Assembly: GCA_026075535.2 (NCBI GenBank)
Contig: AP026550.1
Span: 2,232,001-2,296,000, forward strand
Origin: Tricholoma matsutake
Taxonomy: Eukaryota > Basidiomycota > Agaricomycetes > Agaricales > Tricholomataceae
DNA: 64,000 bases
Direction: 5' to 3'
Shown in pieces: positions 21,601 to 33,700 of the stretch; the first letter of the stretch is position 1; each line of letters opens with the position of its first letter. The position numbers and the translations under genes are program-made. A model generated the notes under the pieces. That model searched no databases, was not told the origin of the DNA, and saw nothing but the letters and a program-made list of their open reading frames with translations.

Positions 21601-22100
21601 CGTCTACGGCTGATCCCCAAACCTCCCATGCTCAACCAAGCAGTGAGCACCATTTGAGTCCTACCTGGGACTCAGATTTACATTCTGCAATGAATGAGAG
21701 ACTTGCCACAGCATACAGTGACTCAGAGGATAGCTCTCGCTCTGAGTATGGGTCTGCCTTGTCAGACATGGACCCTGAAGGTTCTCAGTATAGTTCAGAA
21801 GATGAACTGTGCAACTTGGAGTCTGACACTGGGGGTGACGCCAGTGAATATTCTGGATCAGAACACTTTGGTGCGATCCAAGAAATCCTTTTGGAGAATG
21901 ACTCCGACAGATGCCCATCTGCCCAGTCAGTGTCTGACTCAGAGGAAGACTCTGAGGACAAGACAAGGAGAAATTCTCTGTCATTTTCTGAAAGATTAGG
22001 CATCATGATGGATGACCTATTCAAAAACAAGCCACACTTCAGAGGCACAACCACTTTGAGGAAATCCTTTAAGAAAATAACCTGTCCTCCTCGCTCCAAG
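18672..22100 (+). pseudogene. gypsy C gag (capsid + zinc knuckle), interrupted
   Basis: Structural polyprotein of the particle. An N-terminal low-complexity part (LTRAKNKNKLKPAPK) is broken by TGA stops. The capsid-like core at 20215-20735 (KTFERWLNALLRWL, LENTALTWFED, YHKLERYATRM) is typical of fungal gypsy gag. The frame resumes exactly after the inserted repeat (…KMRKH | FNEKKH). Then follow an Arg/His/Ser-rich stretch, a zinc knuckle CYSCGGPHYSTDKGC near 21500-21545, and a very acidic Ser-rich tail (about 21600-21960). Frameshifts occur near 21205 and elsewhere, so the gene is not functional. Confidence 0.8.
20731..21166 (+). mobile_element. Repeat R1, 436-bp solo-LTR-like insertion in gypsy C gag
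   Basis: Starts TGATAGGTCC and ends GAGCATCATC. It is flanked by AACAC on both sides (20726-20730 and 21167-21171), and removing it restores the gag sequence. The interior has imperfect ~20-bp tandem repeats (CCAAAGCTCTATGAACCC, CTTCGCAACACC types). Related copies lie at 60315-60609 (minus orientation, internally deleted) and 63019-63297 (3' part). If the end is taken as ...CATCATCA, the unit is TG...CA with a 4-bp duplication. A solo LTR is the simplest reading. Confidence 0.75.
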
Positions 22101-25100
22101 AAAGATAACAGGTGCTTCATGGGGAAAATGAAGCTTCATGAATTTGAAGCTTTTGTACTCCTCAATTCAGGCTGCACGTCTGATTCAATTTCCCCAGAAT
22201 TTGCCATGTCAGCAAATCTTAAAGCCCATGAATTGGAAGAATCGGTGCCCTTGCAATTAGGCACCATTGGAAGCTATTTGAAGATAAACTTCAGACTATT
22301 CACTGATTTTGAAATCGGTGAAATAAAAAACACCCATTATTTTGATGTTGTTAACATTGATAGATCTACGCACTGTCTTCATGAGGAAACATGGTATAGT
22401 CCTAGACTTTGAACGTGACAAAGTATGCATCAAGGGCAAATGCCTCAATACCATTATCGAGGGCCCTAACACTTTCAAGCAAGCCCATTGGCATGCTATG
22501 CATCCTCAACCTCCCAAGGATGAGTGACATGAGAGTGGCCTCCTGGCCGCATGAAAGAAGAAGGACCCAGACAAGCCTGGTCCGAGTTCCACGAAGGTGC
22601 AACCTCTGTCTGTTAGACGTAGGAATGTTGAAATGGAAGAAGTAGATGATGTTGACAAACATCATCAGTCTACACTAAAACCTTCGGACCTCATCTTTTT
22701 AGAATCCGAAGACAAACCCTTGAGCGATGAAGAAGGCGATCTAGAAGAGATCATCCAGGAATTTACTCAGGATAGATTCCCCAAGGGACCCAATTTTGAA
22801 CCTCCTGGATTTGACCCCTCTATCCCTGCGGTACTTCCGCCAGATCAGGTTGATGACCTGAATGACATACTCTTCGCAATAAAGCTAAATGCAAAGGACC
22901 CCTTTCAAAAAAGGACCTTCCACGCCTCTGAGAGGAGTGGAAACAATCTTGTCAGGACATCCTCAATGGAGTTCCTGACAAACTACCTCCTTTGAGGGAC
23001 ATAAACCGCCACATCCCATTGGTGGATGAGAAGAAGAAGTATAACTACTATCTTCCAAAATGTCCAGACTCAATGAGGAAACCCCTCACCAGGAAAATAG
23101 CCAGGTACTGCAAAGCAGGCTGGTGGTGTCCTGCCCACGTGGAGCAAGCTGCTCCGATGCTAGTTGTTCCCAAGAAAACTGGGAAACTTTGCACTGTGAT
23201 CAACGCAGTGAAACATAATGCTAACACGGTGAAAGATGTTACACCATTTCCTGATCAAGACTTGATTCGTCTTGATGTCGCTTGAGCTAAGTACTGCTCA
23301 AAAATCGACCTCTCCAATGCCTATGAGCAGGTCCGAGTTGCCCCAGAAGACATCTGGAAAACTGCCTTCTTGACGGTTCAAGGTGTATATGAGAGTCTTG
23401 TTATGCAACAAGGTGACTGCAATGCACCCTCAACCTTCTAAAGGTTGATGAACTCTATATTCCGAGATTACATCAGAATCTTTGTCCACGCCTACCTGGA
23501 CAATATCTTCATGTTCAGCGACACAATTGAAGAACACCAGAAGCATCTGGAGCTCATGTTTAACAGACTATGTGAGCATTCTCTGTACCTCTGTGCAGAG
23601 AAATGTGAACTGTACCCTGAAAAGGTAGAGTGTCTCGGTCATATGATTGATGAGCACAGCCTACATGCAGATAGTGACAAAATGGCCCGTATACAAGAGT
23701 GGAAAGCTCCTCGTAATTATCATGAAGTCCAGCGTTTTCTGGGACTCATGCAGTATCTGGCACATTTCCTGCCAGATATAAGTGCTTTCACTAGTCCCCT
23801 TTCAGCGATGACAAAAAACAGTCAAGCCTTTTTATGGTGACCATTGCATGATCATTGCTTCCAGATGATTAAACACATCTGTTGCATGACACTGGTGCTG
23901 AAGCCTATCGACCCAGATTCACCTGAGCCGATATGGGTGATCTGTGATGCCTCAGTCTTTGGAACTGGAGCAATGTATGGTCAGGGACCTGAGTGGCAAA
24001 CTTGCTGCCCTGCTGGGTTCCTGTCCAAGAAATTCTCTGATGCTCAAAGGAACTACCATACCTTTGAGCATGAAGCTATTGCCATACTTGAGGCACTCCT
24101 CAAGTGGGAAGACAAACTGATCGGTAGACACATTCATGTCATCACCAATCACCAGGTGCTTGAGTTCTTCCAAACTCAACGCTGACTGTCTGCTAGGCAA
24201 ACACGATGGATGGAATATCTGTCGTGTTTCGACTTTGACATTTGTTATGTCAAAGGCAAATTGAACAAAGTAGCAGATGCTCTGTCCCGCTACTACCAGT
24301 TCAACTCTTGGGACAATGCTCCATTAGTCCAACACTACGTTTTTGCAGACATATGTCTTGATCCCAACCACGAGGATCTCCTGTGGGATAGACATCTCAA
24401 AATCAAAAATCGAGTAATTGAAACTTGTTCCGCTGCTTCCCAGCAGAGACAAGTTAGTGAACAACTCAAAGCTCTTTGAGAATGAGTCAAAGAGCATGAA
24501 GCAGCCGCAGCCATAATGACTGCGAATGTGGAAGAAGCAACCATGCCTTCATCAAAGACCAACCAATCACAGGATGATCCTTCGATTTATGCCTCTCAGG
24601 CTACAGGGCCTTACCTGGACATTCACATGTCAGAGTTAGACCCTCTGAACGATGATATCCGAAAGGGATATGTCAACAACAAACACTTCAAGAAGGTTCT
24701 TGAAAATCCAAAGGACCACCTGGACTTCCAGGCCCGAGACGGTTTCATTTGGAGAAAGAACAGAGGGGGCAAAGAGGTCCTTTGCGTCCCCACTTCTACT
24801 TCCAAAGGTACGACCTTACATGGTCATATCATCGATCAAGCCCACACATTGGTGGGGCATTTCGGTCCTCTGAAGACATTGGAATACATCCGATGTTGGT
24901 ATTGGTGGCCTCGACTTCAATACGAGGTCGAGAAATGCTGTGATTTGTGCGAACCTTGCATCCGCTCAAAGGGGAAATACCGCTCCCCTCGAGGCAAGCT
25001 GCACTCATTACCGACACCCATGAGGCCATGGGAGTCAATTGGAATGGATTTTATTGGACCCTTTCCAGAGTCTGAAGGATTTGACTACCTTTGGGTAATC

Positions 25101-26283
25101 ATCTGTCATCTGTCTTCAATGGTTCACCTAGTCCTGGTTAACACAATGACGACCACATTGCAACTATCTCCCATCTTCGTGAAGGAGATTGTCCGTTTGC
25201 ATGGACTACCTGGCTCGATCATTTGCAATCGAGACTCTAAATTCATGTCCAAATGGTGGCATGAAATCCACCGTATCTTGGACGTCAAATTACTAATGTC
25301 CACTTCTTTCCATCCTCAGATGGATGGAATAATGGAACACGCAAATCATTTGATCACTCAGATTCTCCGAGCGTTCATTGCATCCAATCAAAAGGATTGG
25401 GTAAAGTTCCTCTCTCTCGTAGAGTTTGCAATAAACCATTAACAGAGCAATGGGGATGGCCCTGTTTGAAATCAACTATGGATTCTTGCTTCATATGATG
25501 CAAGAACTTCCTTCTACAGAATGCATTCCTCCTGGAGTGCGTACTTTTGCAATGAATACACTGCGAAACATGGCCATAGCCCATGATAGTATCATCGCTG
25601 AAAGAGTCTTTCAACAACACTATGCAAACAAGCATCGGCGCGAGGAGCCCGATGTCAAACAAGAAGACCTTGTTTACCTCTCCACAAAGAACCTTGCATT
25701 ACCAAAGGGATGTGCAAGTAAACTGCTACCTAGATTTGTAGGACCCTACAAGGTCCTACAAGCTTTCCCTGAGACATCCAACTATGTGTTGGATCTTCCT
25801 ACAGAACTGAAACGCTGGCGTATACACCAGCATTTCCATGTGAGCCTACTAAGGCCTCACCATCCTAACGACGACGTGTTGTTTCCCAACAGGCGTTATC
25901 CTGACGCATATGACTTCGGTGCCCCAGATGACACCGAATGGTACGTCGAAGAGATCACGGCACACAAGTGGTGTGGCCATACCATCCAGTTTGAAGTTAA
26001 GTGGAGTCTGGGAGACACCACTTGGGAACCTTTAGTGAACTGCAATGATCTTGCAGCCCTAGACGCTTATCTGGCACTGATGGGTGCCAGAGACTGGCAA
26101 GAATTGCCCAAACTGCGTGTCGACGGATGTAACAACTTGGAAATTTCCAAGTCACGTTGCAATGGATTTCACACTCCGCAACTTTACATCGTGCAGAGTT
26201 TCAATTGTTTTTTTTTCTTCATCGCTTGGTACAGTTACCATGGCGAGCTTTCCTCCAGACAAAGACGACCCCATGGGGGGTGA
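22100..26283 (+). pseudogene. gypsy C pol (PR-RT-RNase H-integrase-chromodomain)
   Basis: Polymerase polyprotein. Protease near 22160 reads LNSGCTSD, where the catalytic Asp is Asn. RT 22992-23840 has KIDLSNAYEQ (normally LSDAYEQ) and the box YLDNIFMFSD near 23495 (normally YxDD). RNase H runs 23880-24300, with TNHQVLEF instead of TDHQ. Integrase 24800-25440 has the zinc-binding H...GHFG...CDLCEPC, the catalytic IGMDFIGPF and NRDSKF, then MEHANH for the Glu. The chromodomain is near 25930-26060 (YVEEITAHKW, FEVKWSLGDTTWEP). In-frame stops (22410, 23284, 23440, 23840, 24184, 24479, 25442 region) are mostly TGA. The Asp codons were lost by G to A after C, so the enzyme is inactive. Confidence 0.9.
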
Positions 26284-28610
26284 TCACAATGACAGACCTG
26301 GCCGCACATGTGAGATGGGCCCTAGTGGCCGGTCTCAAAGGGGGAAGGAGAAGGAGAGAGAGCTTGAGCCCACTGGCTCGAGCAGCAACACCCAACACCA
26401 TTGCTCGCCAAGCCCTGGCGAGATTGAAGAAGCCATCAGCTCTAGCAGACGTTCTGCTAGAGAAGAACAAAACTGGTGAGCTGGTGTGGGCACCAGCTCT
26501 TCCGCTGCCAGAAATTGGAGGATTGACGGTGAAGGTATTGTCCTTCACCGAGGCACTTGCAACACTTGCAAGAGCTATGCATTACACGTGTACACCCATG
26601 TGTATGACCACAATGATGAATATTTCGATGCGAGAGATCATCAAGATTCAGGTATTAACTCTGGCGCTCTCGCCAGAGCCAAACATGTTTATAATGAATA
26701 TGAAAAAGATATTGCTGCCCTCCAGGAGACCATCTGGAACCTGGAGGATGAGAATGAGCACCTGCACGAGCAGCTCGATGGACGTTTGTCCAAACGAGCT
26801 TGTACTCATGAACCCTCTCCTTACCCCGAGAGCCCCCAGGGTACTTCGTATGCCAGTGCAGCCTCTCGGCCTGCACCACCTCCTGCTCCCTGCCCCGTCA
26901 TCCCCAACAAGGACTTCAATATGAATGAGGTCTCCCAACCTTCCAACCCCAAGATATACATTCTCGGGCCCTGATGTTCCCAGGATGGCGAACTGGAGAC
27001 CAGCTCCCAAGCTGTGTGTCCAAATTCCTACATCCATTCCTCAGAACACTGAGGAATTTGATAACTGGTCCCGGATGGCCCACACCTCCGGGAACTACCC
27101 AATGTTGGAATGAATGTGTGAGTACATGCAGTTCGTCAATGATACTGCTCCAGGGGCTCGGATGCCCCTGATGACCTATGCCCTTGCCCACTGGAGATTA
27201 CCCAGTTGGCTCCCTGTTCAGATGCAGTCAGCACAAGGATTACGCCGACTCAATGACCCTACTCGCCTGGAGCAACTCTCGCTCCTGGACTCTGCTGAAA
27301 TGTGGGCGCAGTTCATGCACCGACACCTGTACCAGTGGTGATCCCACCCTGGTACCCTGATGGATGAACAGAGGGTCTCCCTCCCACACGTCAGGGGACA
27401 ACTCCTGCTTTGTCAACAGATTCCTTCAGGGCTATCCCCTGAAGCTAAACTACTTCTCTACCTTTGTACTGCGGAGGTACTAGCCACGCTGGGACTGTAC
27501 CAACAGATTTGAGAGCACAAATGCCTCCCACTGTCCCCCGTGCACCATCAGCAGCCCATGCCAATCAGCACCAATTCAACTTCCCTTGAGGACGTCGTAC
27601 AACACCTTGCTACCATGGGAGTCTCAGACGAGGAAGTCCAAGAAGGTTCTCACTATGCCATCAGCTGGCTTACAGTGATGGCTACTGCCAACTCCTCCCA
27701 TTTGGAAGAGTCTTCTACCACTGCTGATATTGTGAGATGTCTGTGGCAACATTCCAATACCCATTCAGAGGACGCTCCTCTGATGTCTGAACCCCGGTGG
27801 TGGATCGCTGGGCCTAACGACATGGCCCTTTGAGAGCCACAAAGAAAAAGAAAAAGAGATTCCACTGCTCCCACCAGGGGTGGAGCTCCCTCTCATTCAA
27901 GGTGACCCTGCCCTGAATCAATGACTTCCACTGCCTGGTCCTCCGGTTTCTCTGCTGGACTATCTGCATCTCTGCACACGAGCACCTCTCATGTGGACAA
28001 CCAACCTCCTGCCCCCACCGGGCCTTCTTATCTGTCTGGCTGGCATCCACCTCCTCCAGAGGTATATCCCCTAGAGAATGATCTGACCTCAGGATGGTCC
28101 GGGTCCCCCCTCATCGTCAAGGCAACTCAAGGCCAGAAGAAGGCCTTGAAGAGAGCGAGGAGAGTTGCTGCTGGCATCCCTCTGGATGGGCACAAGAAGC
28201 CCATTAGCAAATTCACTCCTGTTGCATCTACCAAGCTGCAAAAAATTAGAGACCCTGACGACAACGGTGATTCCACCGACTCCATCTCTTCATCCGACGA
28301 TGAAACGTTCACCGTTGACAAAGGCCGTTTCCCTCTTGATGAAGGGCAGACAACAGACACCTCTGCTCTGGGGAACACCCCAGAGACCCCCATATCCCAA
28401 TTGTCTTCATTGGCATCAAACAACAAAACAACCCTACTTCCCTCCACGCCCGATTACGAGCACAAAGTACCTGTACCTACCACCCCAGAGGAAGTTAGAT
28501 GTATGTTAGTGGATGCCAACCTCCCCGAATCCTCATCGACCCTTGACGAGTCCCACATATCATCATTGAGTCTCGACGATACCCACATTCCCGATGACCC
28601 TACTAAATAA
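26240..28610 (+). pseudogene. Extra coding-like region between pol and 3' LTR of gypsy C
   Basis: About 2.3 kb downstream of the chromodomain with long open stretches on plus. There is a Gly/Ser/Arg-rich start (MASFPPDKDDPM, 26240), then a block with CNTCKSYALHVYTHVYDHND and a heptad-like coiled coil EKDIAALQETIWNLEDENEHLHEQL (near 26700). A helical block at 27540 follows (DVVQHLATMGVSDEEVQEG), and finally an acidic, Ser/Thr-rich 229-codon end (27921-28610). TGA and TAG stops interrupt it. No transmembrane or envelope signature is visible. It may be a second gag-like or accessory ORF. I do not recognise a named domain. Confidence 0.55.
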
Positions 28611-28745
28611 GGTCATCGTGTTTTTTAATAAACGAATGAATTGATTCCTTTCGTTGTACCCCGACGATACCCACATACCAGATGATGCTCTCTTTGAGAT
28701 CGTCTATTTACTCAAAACATTATGCTTCTCCCCTGGACGAAGCCT

Positions 28746-28756
28746 AAGGGGGAGGG
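28746..28756 (+). other. Polypurine tract of gypsy C
   Basis: AAGGGGGAGGG lies immediately before the TG of the 3' LTR at 28757. This is the expected site and composition for the plus-strand primer of reverse transcription. Confidence 0.85.
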
Positions 28757-28956
28757 TGTGGTGACCCGGGGCTTGACCCCACATTTGTATATATTATATT
28801 TCTTTGCTATTGACCTGGCTGGCCCCTATAAAGGGACCAGCCTTCTATTTACATAAGCGATCTTTTTTACTACCACCTCGAGTACACATGACAAATATAT
28901 GTTAGTTGTGTTTAGCTCCTGTGTGATATTAAGGGACCCCCCTACGACTCACTACA
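28757..28956 (+). repeat. 3' LTR of gypsy C (200 bp)
   Basis: Pairs with 18248-18447, same length. It is followed directly by CTTTC, the target duplication that also precedes the 5' LTR, and then by the second half of the solo LTR (28962-29207). Confidence 0.93.
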
Positions 28957-29579
28957 CTTTCACACCAAAAGTGTAGGTGGAATACCTAAGAGAACACAAC
29001 TGGGGTCCCCTAGGTGTATATTTAGGGTTTATATACTATGTTACATATATTGTTACTGACATGTGCATACATGCATGTACATCTTGATGCATGCAAAATA
29101 AAATTCTCATGCTATCAAAGTGTAGCGTCATTTGGCGTCATTTGGTGTAATTCGACATAGTAAAATAAAAATGAAATTTTATTAGGTAATGGGGTGGTTT
29201 CCTAACAGTCTACATGATTGGCTTGTTGCTGATCATTAGTGTTTTAAGGTTCAGTTTGGTCCGGTTTTTTGACCTCTAAGAGGGTTAACCATAACCATGA
29301 CTGGTCTAGACCAGCACCCCAAGTCAGTTGGACCATAACCGAACCGATTGAGACCGGTCCTATCGGTTTGGTTATGGTCCAAAAAACCAGTTTTGACCAG
29401 TTTTCCCCCCATTTTTTCACACTAACTAAATTTAATTATGTATACAAAATAAAATAAACACCCTGTGAGCAGTTGCTCACAGCGGTGCAGTGTAGCTACT
29501 TAGACAACAAAAAAAAAGAGAACAAAAAAGTAAAAGAAAAAAGAACAGCCCCACCATCTTGTGTTTGTAGTGAGGGTGG

Positions 29580-30020
29580 GGTCTTGCTGCCATTCATTGG
29601 CCTGGTTCCCTCTGTTCATTGTTCCCTGCCATTCGTCACCTGTGCTGTTTGTCTTCATTCCCTGCCATTCATCACCCACGCTGTTCATCACCCACGCTGT
29701 TCATCACCCACGCTGTTCATCACCCACACTGTTTGTCTTCTTTCCCTGCCGTTTGTCACCCATGTTCGTCTTCATTCCCTGTTTGTCTTCATTCCCCATT
29801 CATCTTCATTCCCTGTTCATCTTCATTCCCCATTTGTCTTCATTCCCCATTTGTCTTCATTCCCCGCTGTTCATCACCCATGCTGTTCATCTTTGTTCCC
29901 CACCATTTGTCATTCCACACCATTGTCATTCCCCGCCATTCATCATCTGTTGTTCGTTGGCCTGGCCCCATTGGTTGTTCCCTGCTATTCATCATCCATG
30001 CCACCCATCATTGTCAGCAC
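29580..30020. repeat. Pyrimidine-rich minisatellite inside the hAT-type element
   Basis: Short units such as CACGCTGTTCATCACC and TTCATTCCCCATTTGTC repeat many times with variation. They keep three plus-strand frames open at once, giving false Cys/Phe/His/Ser-rich ORFs. Confidence 0.85.
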
Positions 30021-30258
30021 CTTCATATCCCCCTATGAGCAGTGGCTCGCAGGTGGGGTGGTGCTGCTGTGTGACGTGGCAGCTCCATGTCGTTGTTGTC
30101 CAGAAACAGGGCACATTGCGACCCTGTGAGCAGAGGCTCACAGCGGCGGCATAGGGCACAGGTGGGGGTCGTTATTAACAGGCAATAAACTAAAAATAAC
30201 AAATAGTAGTTAGTTCATTAGTAAAAGAAAGAAATCAAATAAAAGGAACATACCCAGA

Positions 30259-30292
30259 GGGCCCAAACAACAAATTAATGTTGTTTGGGCCC
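30259..30292. other. Perfect stem-loop, 14-bp arms
   Basis: GGGCCCAAACAACA, a 6-nt loop AATTAA, and TGTTGTTTGGGCCC form a perfect inverted repeat. It is not linked to a gene. A role in the hAT-type element is only a guess. Confidence 0.9.
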
Positions 30293-30735
30293 CTGCTTCA
30301 TGTTTGTTGGAAGTTTGTGGTCATGGTGATGCGGCATCTCACAAATGGTGCCACTTGGTGTAAACAAACATGTCAACATGTGATGCAAAGAATGTGTACA
30401 TGTTTGTTTACTGTGAACAAACATGTACAACTACTACAACATATATAAACCCCACCAATTTGCATGGCATCTCCCCTCGTAGTTAGCTTATTATATATCA
30501 TATGTACATTAGTTTATCATTTTATAGGCTATGTAATCTAAGTGTACAAAGACTGGTTACAACCAGTTCAAACTGGTTTTCTGATGGTTTTCAAATGGTT
30601 TCGAAATAAGTTAACCGGTAACTGAACCGCGGTTTGGTTACTCACTATTTTCAGAAAATTTAACTGGACCAAAGCATGGACCGCAGTTCAGTCCAGTTTG
30701 GTCTTTGGTTCAATGGACTGAACCTTCAAACACTA

Positions 30736-33700
30736 CTGATCATGCATCCTTTAATTTTCTTTATGATGAACTTACAAAAGTAATCAATGATACAGCAGTG
30801 GAAGTTTTTGGCAGAATTGAAAGGAAACAACGTGATGTCCACAAGATTGTGACAAACCCCCAAATCCAACAATTACAAGCCCGCTCCCATGCCATAGGTG
30901 GAGCCCTGAGGCTTGATAACAACCCTACTCATTCTGCTTCTTATGCTGCCAGACAAACTCACTCCCTCCTATCCACTGAACATTCCTTGAACACAACCAC
31001 CCACACCACCTTATGCTCCTTCCTGATTGCCAAATGCAAAGCCATCAACAAGGATCTTTATAAGGAACAATCCAATGAGGTATACACACGAGCCAAAAGA
31101 CTTGATGCCTACCCATGTGCTTGCTGGAGGATCAACCAAATGATTAGTGCAAGCTGCTGAGTTTGTTCCCTTACCAATGTCAATCAATACTATTGATGGA
31201 ACTGGCAAATTACTAACTAGCCCCGATCAAGTTAAGGAAGAAACTCGCCAATACTGGGAAAAACTGTATGGATGCCAACTGGTTCCAGATATGGATAAAT
31301 TGTGGCTCTGGACAAAATCTGTTAATGAGGTACATGATTGTGTCACGGCTAACCCATTTCAATGGCCTAGGAAAGTGAGCCTGACAGACTATTGTGCACT
31401 TATAAGAAAAGGAAACACAAGACCTTCCCCCGGTCCTGATGGCATGGAAAAGTGGTGCATCAAATCTCTATCTGATTATTCACTAACTCCTGTTCTAGAA
31501 CTTCACAACTACATGACAACAAACTCATGCTTTCCAGGGAATATAAAAAATATGTATCTCACCATGTTCCATAAATGAGGACTAAGGACCGACCTCAATA
31601 ATTGGTGGGGTCTTATGATCTCAAATTTCCTTGCTAACTCACCCATGACATGGCTAAATCACTTACTAACTCCATACATTGCTGCTAATCACATTCTCCC
31701 AGACATGCAGGTCACAACACAACAAGGTGTCCAGATGTGCGACCTCACTAGCTTTCTTGCTGGCATGCTCACATGGGCCAACCATCACAAGACCACTGTC
31801 TATGCACTCAAGCGAGATCAAATGAAGGGATTTGACTACCTGGCACCTGAAGGCTTCTATGATGCAATCTCTGCATATGGTTTACCTGATGCTATCATAG
31901 ATATGGACAAGGCTGCCCAGACAAACACGAAAGTATTCATATGAACAGCACATGGACTTACTGAACCGATCATTGTCAGTGGCATAGCGAAACAGGGAGG
32001 CCCCATCTCTCCATTAAAATCAATGCTAACCACCAGTATGGGACATTGCTACCTTGACAATATCGCAAACAATACACCCGGTGCTCTCATGATCACTACT
32101 TCAACCCATGACCGTCTTGACCCCCATTTACCTGATGACAGCATCTCTCTACCTATCCAAATGACAGAAGCAACTGATGATTCAATCATCCTTGCCAGTT
32201 CCATACCAGCTCTTCAAACATTCTGTCTAGTAGAAGAGCACTTTCAATTTGCCTACAGATGGTTCACTAACTGGCTGAAAACTACTGCATACATCCTTTC
32301 CCAGGTAGGGAATCAATGCAACATGATCTTGATGCCATCAATCACAGTTGAACCCAGAGTATCACCTTTGAGCATAACTAATCATGATGTCCCACTGATC
32401 CTGCATGAATTAGAATTCCTTTGCATCAAGATCAATAACCCGTCGCATCGTCTTTGTAAACTGCATGACTTTGTTGAAGCCTTCACTTTTCCCAAATTCA
32501 TTGGACCAACCCCCATCACACTCATTAGGAAATTTGTGATGCAATCCATTGCATCACAAGTGCACACCCTTCTTACTCTTCAACCAATTAATGATACTGA
32601 TGCACTTAAACTCGACAGAGTCATTGCTGCAAAAGTGCATGCAATATCTGGTTTTCCATGGATTTTCAACACTGAGATAGCCATGCTGCCTGTTTCACTA
32701 CATGGCTTTGACTTCCCTTCTATCTGCCATATCAACACCTCCATTGCCATTGATGGATTAGCCCGTGACCTAAACCACCATATACCTGCATATCAAAATA
32801 TGGCCCAGATAATGCTCGCTGATTGGACTTGTAGCATCAATCATTGTGTTAACCCCCTTGAAGGAAATGGTATTCAACAAGACTTCACTTGCCGCCTACA
32901 ATATCACATGATCCCAGCCACCTGGATAATCACTCAGAAAGGAATGGGAGCCATGAAACCCCCATTATGTCTATGTGCAATGGATCAGAGTTATATACTG
33001 AATGGTGACGTGTCAATTTCTCACTGCCTCAAACTCATAAAAACACACAATAATACATGCCCAGACAGATCCGCTGCCTATTTGTTACAAGCCACTGGCT
33101 TCAGACCAGTCAAGCAACTCAGTGAATGGACTTCTGTCAATCAAACCATCAAAAAAGATTACATATATGAAAGTGCACACTGATGATACCTCCCTATCCG
33201 CATACCTTAACCAAGAAGTGGATCACTATGCCTCCTCTGTGCAAAGTCATTTCATCGATACCCATTGCCCCCATCCCTACCTTCTTTATGGACCCATATA
33301 TGTTTCACCGGGAAACCAATGGCTGGATTGAATTGAACGTTTGCCATTTTGTTAATCACTTCACTGCCAAGGCAATGGCTGACAGGCTAGTGCTCATGCC
33401 TAAACACTGAATGTTGACATGGCTTTATGATCTCAACCCACCACCTCCATGGATATACACTAAAGCTTCCAGTGCATACACCACACTTGTTCAACTCTAT
33501 GCATGTTCTGGCCAACTAGCTACGGCAGATGGAATGTGCCAAAAGAAGGCTCTGACATGCCAAACATGTCACTTTGGTTGTCCTGATACCAAAAATCCTC
33601 ACCATATGTTTGTCATTTGTGGACAATATTCAGAGATGTGAAGCAAAGAGTTAGAGTCGCTAGTTACGAGCATCAAAAAGAAATTGTATGATGCAGAAGT

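Larger units (their letters stand above)
18248..28956 (+). mobile_element. Ty3/gypsy element C (10.7 kb), with LTRs and an extra 3' ORF region
   Basis: Complete LTR retrotransposon. The 200-bp LTRs (18248-18447 and 28757-28956) start TGTGGTGAC and end CACTACA, with TSD CTTTC (18243-18247 and 28957-28961). Inside, on plus, are gag (18672-22000, with a zinc knuckle), protease, RT, RNase H, integrase, chromodomain, and then about 2.3 kb of additional coding-like sequence before the polypurine tract. A 436-bp repeat is inserted in gag. About eight LTR differences are visible, at least five of them CpG-related. Many TGA stops and Asp to Asn changes show it is dead. Confidence 0.92.
18104..29207. 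mobile_element. Copia-like solo LTR (about 390 bp), itself split by gypsy C
   Basis: The two halves, 18104-18247 and 28962-29207, start TGTTAG and end CTAACA, and are flanked by the 5-bp duplication GTCTA (18099-18103 and 29208-29212). Gypsy C with its own TSD CTTTC lies between the halves. After removal the LTR is about 390 bp and LINE-1 ORF2 continues in frame across it. A TATA-like TATATAAACCC is present on the minus strand near 29030. No internal coding region belongs to it, so it is a solo LTR left by LTR-LTR recombination. Confidence 0.85.
29237..30735. mobile_element. hAT-type element (1499 bp), non-autonomous
   Basis: Ends are TAGTGTTTTAAGGTTCAGT on the left and, inverted on the right, TAGTGTTTGAAGGTTCAGTC. 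The flanking 8-bp duplication is CTGATCAT (29229-29236 and 30736-30743). The ends resemble those of the MITE at 5553-6380 (TAGTGTTT.AAGGT.CAGTC), so both may use a related transposase. It contains no transposase. Inside are a pyrimidine-rich minisatellite, three GTGAGC/GCTCAC hairpins and a perfect 14-bp stem-loop. Subterminal AACCGGT-like motifs occur near both ends. It interrupts LINE-1 ORF2. Confidence 0.9.

Noticed and set aside
26219..26548. Minus-strand ORF overlapping the gypsy C 3' region
   Set aside because: Shadow frame with no domain. The plus strand carries the coiled-coil-containing frames.
29473..30154. ORFs of 218, 197 and 139 codons
   Set aside because: All three plus frames are open over the same pyrimidine-rich minisatellite. 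Cys/His/Phe/Ser-rich composition without any domain.
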